Positions 6,418 to 10,024 of a DNA stretch of 10,024 nucleotides are shown here, piece after piece. The first letter of the stretch is position 1. Each line of letters begins with the position of its first letter. The notes beneath the pieces were generated by a model. The model saw only the letters and a list, made by a program, of their open reading frames with translations, was not told where the DNA came from and made no database searches. The position numbers were made by a program, and so were the translations under genes. Source of the DNA: CAZXBB01 sp964638815 (lineage in GTDB: Bacteria; Planctomycetota; Phycisphaerae; Phycisphaerales; SM1A02); assembly GCA_964638815.1 (NCBI GenBank), contig CAZXBB010000030.1, positions 1 through 10,024 of the forward strand, read 5' to 3'.

Positions 6418-8100
6418 ATGGAACGGCGTCCGACTGTCGCGTACTTCACGATGGAGATCGCCCTGGATCCGCGCATGCCGACGTACAGCGGCGGCCTCGG
6501 TGTGCTCGCGGGGGACGCCGTACGCTCCGCGGCGGACCTGGGCGTGCCCATGGTCGCCGTGACGCTGCTTCACAGGCATGGGTACTTCGTCCAGCACCTG
6601 GACGATTCGGGATACCAGACCGAGACACCCGCGCAGTGGAAAGTCGAGGAGTTCCTTGAGGAGTTGCCCGCACGTGTGACGCTGCAGATCCAGGGCCGAA
6701 CAGTCACCGTGCGCGCCTGGTGCCGCGAGGTCGAGGGCGTCGGCGGTGCGCGGACTCCGGTGCTCTTCCTGGACACCGATCTGCCGGAGAACGCGCCGTC
6801 GGATCGGGAACTCACGCACTACCTGTATGGCGGTGATCGGCGGTACCGCCTCTGCCAGGAGGTGGTGCTGGGGGTCGGTGGCGTGCGGATTCTCGAGGCC
6901 CTGGGGTACCACGACATCGCTCGCTACCACATGAACGAAGGGCACGCCGCCCTGCTCGCCGCCGAACTGCTGCGTCAGACCATGTCCGTGCGGGGCGAGA
7001 CGAGGGTTAGCGACGATTCGATCGCCGCGGTGCGCCGCAAGTGCGTGTTCACGACTCACACGCCCGTTCCCGCGGGTCACGATGTGTTCGAATTTGACCT
7101 GGCGCGGGAGGTGATGGGGCGGCACGACGCGCTGGAGGTGAGCGGCCTGGTCACACACGAGGGCATGCTGAACATGACCTACGCGGCGCTGAACCTCAGC
7201 CACTACGTCAACGGCGTAGCGAAGCGGCACGGCGAAGTCGCGCGGAAGATGTTCGGCTCGGATTCCCTTGACGCGATCACCAACGGCGTCCATCTCGCAA
7301 CCTGGGCCGCGCCGGCGTTCCGCGAGCTCTTCGATCGGTACGTCGTTGGGTGGCGGGCCGACAACGCGAGCATGCGGTTCGCCGTGCACATCCCACCGGA
7401 CGAAGTGCGCGCCGCGCACCTGCGGTGCAAGCGCGAGCTTCTTGATCACGTGAAATCCCGGACCGGCGTGGACCTGGACATCAGCACGCTGACGATCGGG
7501 TACGGACGGCGCGCGACCGCGTACAAGCGTCCGACCCTGCTGATGCACGACCCCGCGCGGCTGCGCCGCATCGACGAGCACGTCGGGAGGCTGCAGGTCG
7601 TGTACGCCGGAAAGGCCCACCCAAACGACCAATCAGGCAAAGACCTGATCCGAGATGTCTTTCGATCCATCGACGGACTTCGGGATGCCGTCCAGATGGT
7701 CTACCTGCCGAACTACGACATGGAACTGGGACGGCTCATGACGGCCGGCTGCGACCTCTGGCTGAACACGCCCGAATCGCCCATGGAAGCATCGGGCACG
7801 AGCGGGATGAAGGCCGCCGTGAACGGCGTGCCATCGCTCAGCGTTCTCGACGGATGGTGGGTGGAGGGCTGCATCGAAGACGTGACCGGGTGGTCGATCG
7901 GCGTGGCCGGGGGCGATCACGACCGGCAGCGCGATGCCGAGGCGCTGTACACGAAACTGGAACAGACGATCGTCCCCATGTACTACCGCGAGCCCGCCCG
8001 GTACCTCCGCGTGATGCAAGGGGCCATCGTCCTGAACGCCTCTTTCTTCAACACCGAGCGGATGATGAACCAGTACGTCACCAGGGCGTACTTCTCGTGA
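6418..8100 (+). CDS. glgP: Alpha-glucan phosphorylase (short, GT35 family)
   Basis: A pyridoxal-phosphate enzyme that releases glucose-1-phosphate from the non-reducing ends of glycogen or maltodextrin with inorganic phosphate, in the cytoplasm. At 560 residues it belongs to the shorter alpha-glucan phosphorylase subfamily (the type lacking the N-terminal DUF3417 domain of the roughly 850-residue versions). Visible blocks: VAYFTMEIALDPRMPTYSGG with GLGVLAGD (7-33), RYHMNEGHAA (169-178), FTTHTPVPAGHDVF (211-224), TNGVH (288-292), RRATAYKRP (364-372), YAGKAHPNDQSGKDLI (396-411), and MEASGTSGMKAAVNG (456-470), where K465 is the expected PLP Schiff-base lysine. The start is well set: AAGGA lies six bases before the ATG. 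The frame is complete and no key block is missing. It is divergent from the lipoprotein pair and followed by a repeat-containing gap and ppa. Glucan length preference cannot be inferred. Confidence 0.95.
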   Translation: MERRPTVAYFTMEIALDPRMPTYSGGLGVLAGDAVRSAADLGVPMVAVTLLHRHGYFVQHLDDSGYQTETPAQWKVEEFLEELPARVTLQIQGRTVTVRAWCREVEGVGGARTPVLFLDTDLPENAPSDRELTHYLYGGDRRYRLCQEVVLGVGGVRILEALGYHDIARYHMNEGHAALLAAELLRQTMSVRGETRVSDDSIAAVRRKCVFTTHTPVPAGHDVFEFDLAREVMGRHDALEVSGLVTHEGMLNMTYAALNLSHYVNGVAKRHGEVARKMFGSDSLDAITNGVHLATWAAPAFRELFDRYVVGWRADNASMRFAVHIPPDEVRAAHLRCKRELLDHVKSRTGVDLDISTLTIGYGRRATAYKRPTLLMHDPARLRRIDEHVGRLQVVYAGKAHPNDQSGKDLIRDVFRSIDGLRDAVQMVYLPNYDMELGRLMTAGCDLWLNTPESPMEASGTSGMKAAVNGVPSLSVLDGWWVEGCIEDVTGWSIGVAGGDHDRQRDAEALYTKLEQTIVPMYYREPARYLRVMQGAIVLNASFFNTERMMNQYVTRAYFS

Positions 8101-8142
8101 CGCGGCCTCCGGGGGGCACATGTGCGTGGTGGGGTTGAGGTG

Positions 8143-8176
8143 GGACGTTCGGGGCCGTGCGCGATGGGGGCGTGAC
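8143..8176. repeat. 34-bp G-rich repeat, copy A
   Basis: The unit begins GGACGTTCGGGGCCGTGCGC and ends GGGGGCGTGAC. Two further copies lie side by side at 9908-9941 and 9942-9975, about 1.8 kb away. The rest of the glgP-ppa gap (8101-8253) is also G-rich on the plus strand: it holds a perfect palindrome GCACATGTGC (8116-8125) and, at 8182-8196, a 15-bp match (GTTCGGGGGGCTGCG) to the hairpin element near 9760. No gene is seen in this 153-bp gap. Confidence 0.8.
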
Positions 8177-8241
8177 GTATCGTTCGGGGGGCTGCGCTCC
8201 TGTGCCCTTCCGGGGTAGCGGGTCCGAATGGTCCTTGGGTC

Positions 8242-8247
8242 TATACT
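8242..8247 (+). promoter_or_regulatory. -10 element placed for a leaderless ppa transcript
   Basis: TATACT matches the TATAAT consensus at five of six bases. Its end is six bases before the A of the ppa ATG, so transcription would begin at or next to the start codon. There is no Shine-Dalgarno site upstream. The -35 position shows no clear box. Confidence 0.45.
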
Positions 8248-8253
8248 CGCCCC

Positions 8254-8868
8254 ATGGCGAGCTTTCCCGAGCCCTTCTACAAGTGGCGACCGCACCCATG
8301 GCACGGCCTGGAGGCGGGTCCTGAACCTCCTCGGCTCGTGCACGCATTCATCGAGATCACGCCGTTCGACTTGATCAAGTACGAGGTTGACAAGACCACC
8401 GGCTACCTGCGCGTGGATCGCCCGCAGCGATCGACTTCATCTCCTCCCGCCTTGTACGGGTTCATTCCTCGAACGTACTGCGGCGAGCGCGTTGCGGACC
8501 TCTCACCCGCCGCGACGTCGGCCGACGGCGATCCCATGGACATCTGCGTCCTCTCCGAGCGTCCGATCAATCGAGCCGAAGTGTTCATGGTCGCAAAGGT
8601 GGTCGGAGGACTCCAGGTCATCGACTGCGACGAGGCCGACGACAAGATCATCGCCGTCCTTCGTGATGACAAAGTGTGGGGCGCTGCCGACGATCTCGCC
8701 GACCTGCCCGAGATCCTGATCGAACGCCTGCGGCATTACTTCGGCACGTACAAGCTGGTGCCCGGCAAGGCGCAGGACATTCGAATCGAGTCGATCTACG
8801 ACCGGCATCACGCGCACAAGGTCGTGAGCGCCTCGCTCGAAGACTATGCCGCGCTCTACACCGGGTGA
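8254..8868 (+). CDS. ppa: Inorganic pyrophosphatase (family I)
   Basis: Hydrolyses pyrophosphate to two phosphates in the cytoplasm with Mg2+, pulling biosynthetic reactions forward. The family I signature DGDPMDICVL is at residues 91-100, with the metal-binding aspartates D91, D93 and D96. Other family blocks are KYEVDKTTGYLRVDRPQ (42-58), YGFIPRTYCGERVA (68-81), EADDKIIAVL (127-136) and RLRHYFGTYK (158-167). At 204 residues it fits the larger bacterial subgroup whose N-terminus carries a PWHG...AFIEI segment (15-35), resembling the Bacteroidetes-type enzymes more than the 175-residue E. coli form. The ATG has no SD but a TATACT lies just upstream, suggesting a leaderless message separate from glgP. 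A metabolic link to glgP is possible, since PPi removal favours ADP-glucose synthesis, but this is only inference. Confidence 0.95.
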   Translation: MASFPEPFYKWRPHPWHGLEAGPEPPRLVHAFIEITPFDLIKYEVDKTTGYLRVDRPQRSTSSPPALYGFIPRTYCGERVADLSPAATSADGDPMDICVLSERPINRAEVFMVAKVVGGLQVIDCDEADDKIIAVLRDDKVWGAADDLADLPEILIERLRHYFGTYKLVPGKAQDIRIESIYDRHHAHKVVSASLEDYAALYTG

Positions 8869-9187
8869 TCGTCGCAATCGGTGGCGCTCCTCGCGTCGTC
8901 GCCTCCGAAACGCGACGGTGCCCCCCATCGCATCGACGCATTGCCCTTCGCCTCGCGCTGAGCTTTTGACCGTCGAGCGTGCGGCCGATGGATCGGCAGG
9001 ACGCGGCTGACGACGGACCAGGAGACACTCCTGAGGGTCGACTGTCTCGGAGCGGCGCATCGCGGCAAGCCGATCGCGTGACCGTTCAGGCGAGGCGATG
9101 GCATATCCTCTCGATACGTCGAGGCTCGAACGAGCGCTCACGCGATTGGATCGCCCGCTGGACAAGCCGGTTCATGCATAACGCGGG
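8869..9187. other. Gap of about 320 bp without a convincing gene
   Basis: Between the convergent ends of ppa and the small membrane-protein gene I see no SD-supported ORF of credible length and no terminator with a T-run. A weak stem (CGTCGC with GCGACG, around 8900-8924) is the only local structure near the ppa stop. A 27-codon ORF at 9098-9181 is not supported. Confidence 0.4.
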
Positions 9188-9517
9188 CTAGGACACCGAT
9201 GCGGCCACCGCCAATGCCGCGACGAGGACGGCTACGGTCGCCATGATGCGACGATGCCGCCGGCGCAGGCGGTTGAGCGCCGTCAACGCGATGTAGTAGC
9301 GCCCATCGCCCGTGGCCACGAGGATGCCCTTGCGCAACGGCGCGTGCAGCGTCTCGGGGAATGCGACGCCGACGGCCGCAGGCCGCCGGGCGGTAGCGGG
9401 CGAGAACGCCTTGGCCTTGGCGAAACGGGCCACCGGCGATGCCTGCTGAATAAGGATGATCGCAACAAAGGCCAGCAGCAGCAGCGGAAATCCCAGATTA
9501 CCCAGTGTGTCGAACAT
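9188..9517 (-). CDS. Small two-helix membrane protein, unknown function
   Basis: A protein of 109 residues with two predicted membrane helices, about 8-24 (LGFPLLLLAFVAIILIQ) and 91-107 (IMATVAVLVAALAVAAS). The linker of about 65 residues is strongly basic (AKAK, ARR, RLRRRHRR just before the second helix), so by the positive-inside rule it should face the cytoplasm with both ends outside. The linker also holds a compact LRKGILVATGDGRYYIAL segment. The frame stays open to 9811, but the ATG at 9517 begins with the hydrophobic helix and has AAAGG nine bases upstream, while the upstream extension is Arg/Pro-rich and overlaps intergenic repeats. I do not recognise the family. It is alone on its strand, facing ppa. 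Confidence 0.65.
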   Translation of the reverse strand: MFDTLGNLGFPLLLLAFVAIILIQQASPVARFAKAKAFSPATARRPAAVGVAFPETLHAPLRKGILVATGDGRYYIALTALNRLRRRHRRIMATVAVLVAALAVAASVS

Positions 9518-9735
9518 GACGAGACGCCTTTCGGGAACGACGGGCCGTGCGGGAACCAACACGACGAAGTCTTGTTCGGCCGGCGGCCTCGAGCCAACGC
9601 TACGCCGACCCTCTCGCGCCTTCGATGTCCCAGTTGCGAGGCGATGGGACACGCCGACACGGTGTTGCGTTGCCTGCCCGCGGGCGCGGTTCGTTGCATC
9701 GAGGTTGGCCCAGGGGTTGCGCGATTGGGGTGCAG
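9518..9735. other. Upstream region of the small membrane protein, no gene seen
   Basis: This stretch probably contains the promoter and leader of the minus-strand gene ending at 9188. An inverted repeat TGTCCCA (9626-9632) / TGGGACA (9645-9651) with a 12-base spacer lies about 110 bp upstream of that gene's ATG and could be an operator. Open frames here are GC-driven and lack credible starts. Confidence 0.4.
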
Positions 9736-9790
9736 CACGTGGTGCCGGGTTTGGTGGACGTTCGGGGGGCTGCGTCGTGCAGCCCCTTTT
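9736..9790 (+). terminator. Repeated hairpin module with terminator-like end (copy 1)
   Basis: GGGGCTGC (9766-9773) pairs perfectly with GCAGCCCC (9779-9786) around the loop GTCGT and is followed by TTTT (9787-9790), the form of an intrinsic terminator for rightward transcription. No plus-strand gene ends nearby, and the 27 bases at 9758-9784 recur exactly at 9998-10024. It is therefore more likely a dispersed repeat that looks like a terminator. A CACGTGGTGC motif lies at its left end (9736-9745). Confidence 0.55.
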
Positions 9791-9834
9791 GGCGAGACGT
9801 GGTGTTTGCACCTTTGCCCGTCACGCGCGGCGAC

Positions 9835-9899
9835 GCTGCATCCTGCAGCTCACACTTCGAAGTCCCGACATGCCAGTGCGACGGCGGCATCCTGCCGCC
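9835..9899. repeat. Two small hairpins sharing the core GCATCCTGC
   Basis: GCTGCA-TCC-TGCAGC (9835-9849) and GGCGGCA-TCC-TGCCGCC (9883-9899) have different stems but the same TCC loop and closing bases. Compensating stem changes around a common loop resemble REP-type palindromic elements. Confidence 0.5.
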
Positions 9900-9907
9900 T
9901 GCGCGTG

Positions 9908-9975
9908 GGACGTTTGGGGCCGTGCGCGATGGGGGTGTGACGGACGTTCGGGGCCGTGCGCAACGGGGGCGTAAC
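9908..9975. repeat. 34-bp G-rich repeat, copies B and C in tandem
   Basis: Copy B is 9908-9941 and copy C is 9942-9975, directly adjacent, differing at five of 34 positions. Copy A in the glgP-ppa gap (8143-8176) shares the same start and end. All five differences between B and C are transitions. Confidence 0.8.
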
Positions 9976-10024
9976 ATGTGGTGCGTTGGTCTCTCGAACG
10001 TTCGGGGGGCTGCGTCGTGCAGCC
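9975..10024. repeat. Repeated hairpin module, copy 2 (cut by window edge)
   Basis: It starts CATGTGGTGC and ends with 27 bases (9998-10024) identical to 9758-9784. The hairpin's right arm is cut off by the end of the window. The spacing from the CAYGTGGTGC motif to ACGTTC is 23 bases here and 22 in copy 1. Confidence 0.75.

Noticed and set aside
6253..7632. A 459-codon minus-strand frame across glgP
   Set aside because: Complement shadow of glgP, which has complete catalytic blocks on the plus strand.
9098..9181. A 27-codon ORF (MAYPLDTSRLERALTRLDRP...) in the gap after ppa
   Set aside because: The purine run before the ATG is only two to three bases away and the product is very short. It could be a gene remnant but cannot be supported.
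9908..10024. 34-bp repeats considered as a CRISPR array
   Set aside because: Copies B and C abut with no spacer, and no cas gene is present.

Overview
This is a GC-rich chromosomal stretch from a bacterium. The mix of a short alpha-glucan phosphorylase, a Bacteroidetes-like family I pyrophosphatase, sodium-coupled amino-acid carriers with oversized loops, and inconsistent Shine-Dalgarno use suggests Planctomycetota (perhaps Phycisphaerae). That placement is an inference; Acidobacteriota, Gemmatimonadota and Myxococcota are not excluded. No phage, transposase, CRISPR array, toxin-antitoxin pair or defence locus is visible.

Layout. Positions 2-136 hold the last 44 codons of an unrecognised plus-strand gene. 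A strong minus-strand terminator (162-190) then closes a two-gene minus-strand operon: an NSS-family sodium symporter (2126-3889), followed 84 bp downstream by an AGCS-family sodium:alanine/glycine symporter (233-2041). Both carriers have an unusually long insertion (about 120-150 residues) in a loop predicted to face outside. The 263-bp divergent spacer (3890-4152) carries two unrelated tandem repeats, one of 7 bp and one of 12 bp.

From 4153 a plus-strand pair encodes a cysteine-free acidic hypothetical protein and a YkgJ-type CxxCxxCC metal-cluster protein (TTG start with a good SD). It converges, only 4 bp apart, on a minus-strand pair of tiny lipoproteins (5642-6120). These two are clearly paralogous (about 16 identities in 35 ungapped positions) and overlap by GTGA. 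The second has a 12-bp tandem repeat running through its lipobox, which produces four closely spaced cysteines.

From 6418 the plus strand encodes an alpha-glucan phosphorylase (glgP) and then an inorganic pyrophosphatase (ppa), the latter with an exact -10-like TATACT placed for a leaderless transcript. A small two-helix membrane protein lies on the minus strand (9188-9517). The gaps at 8101-8253 and 9733-10024 carry the same family of G-rich repeats: a 34-bp unit in three copies, and a 27-bp exact repeat that forms a hairpin ending in TTTT.

Functionally the window is mostly housekeeping: amino-acid uptake, glycogen/maltodextrin breakdown to glucose-1-phosphate, and pyrophosphate removal. 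The least explained parts are the lipoprotein pair with its slippage-prone lipobox, the loop insertions in both carriers, and the intergenic repeat family.
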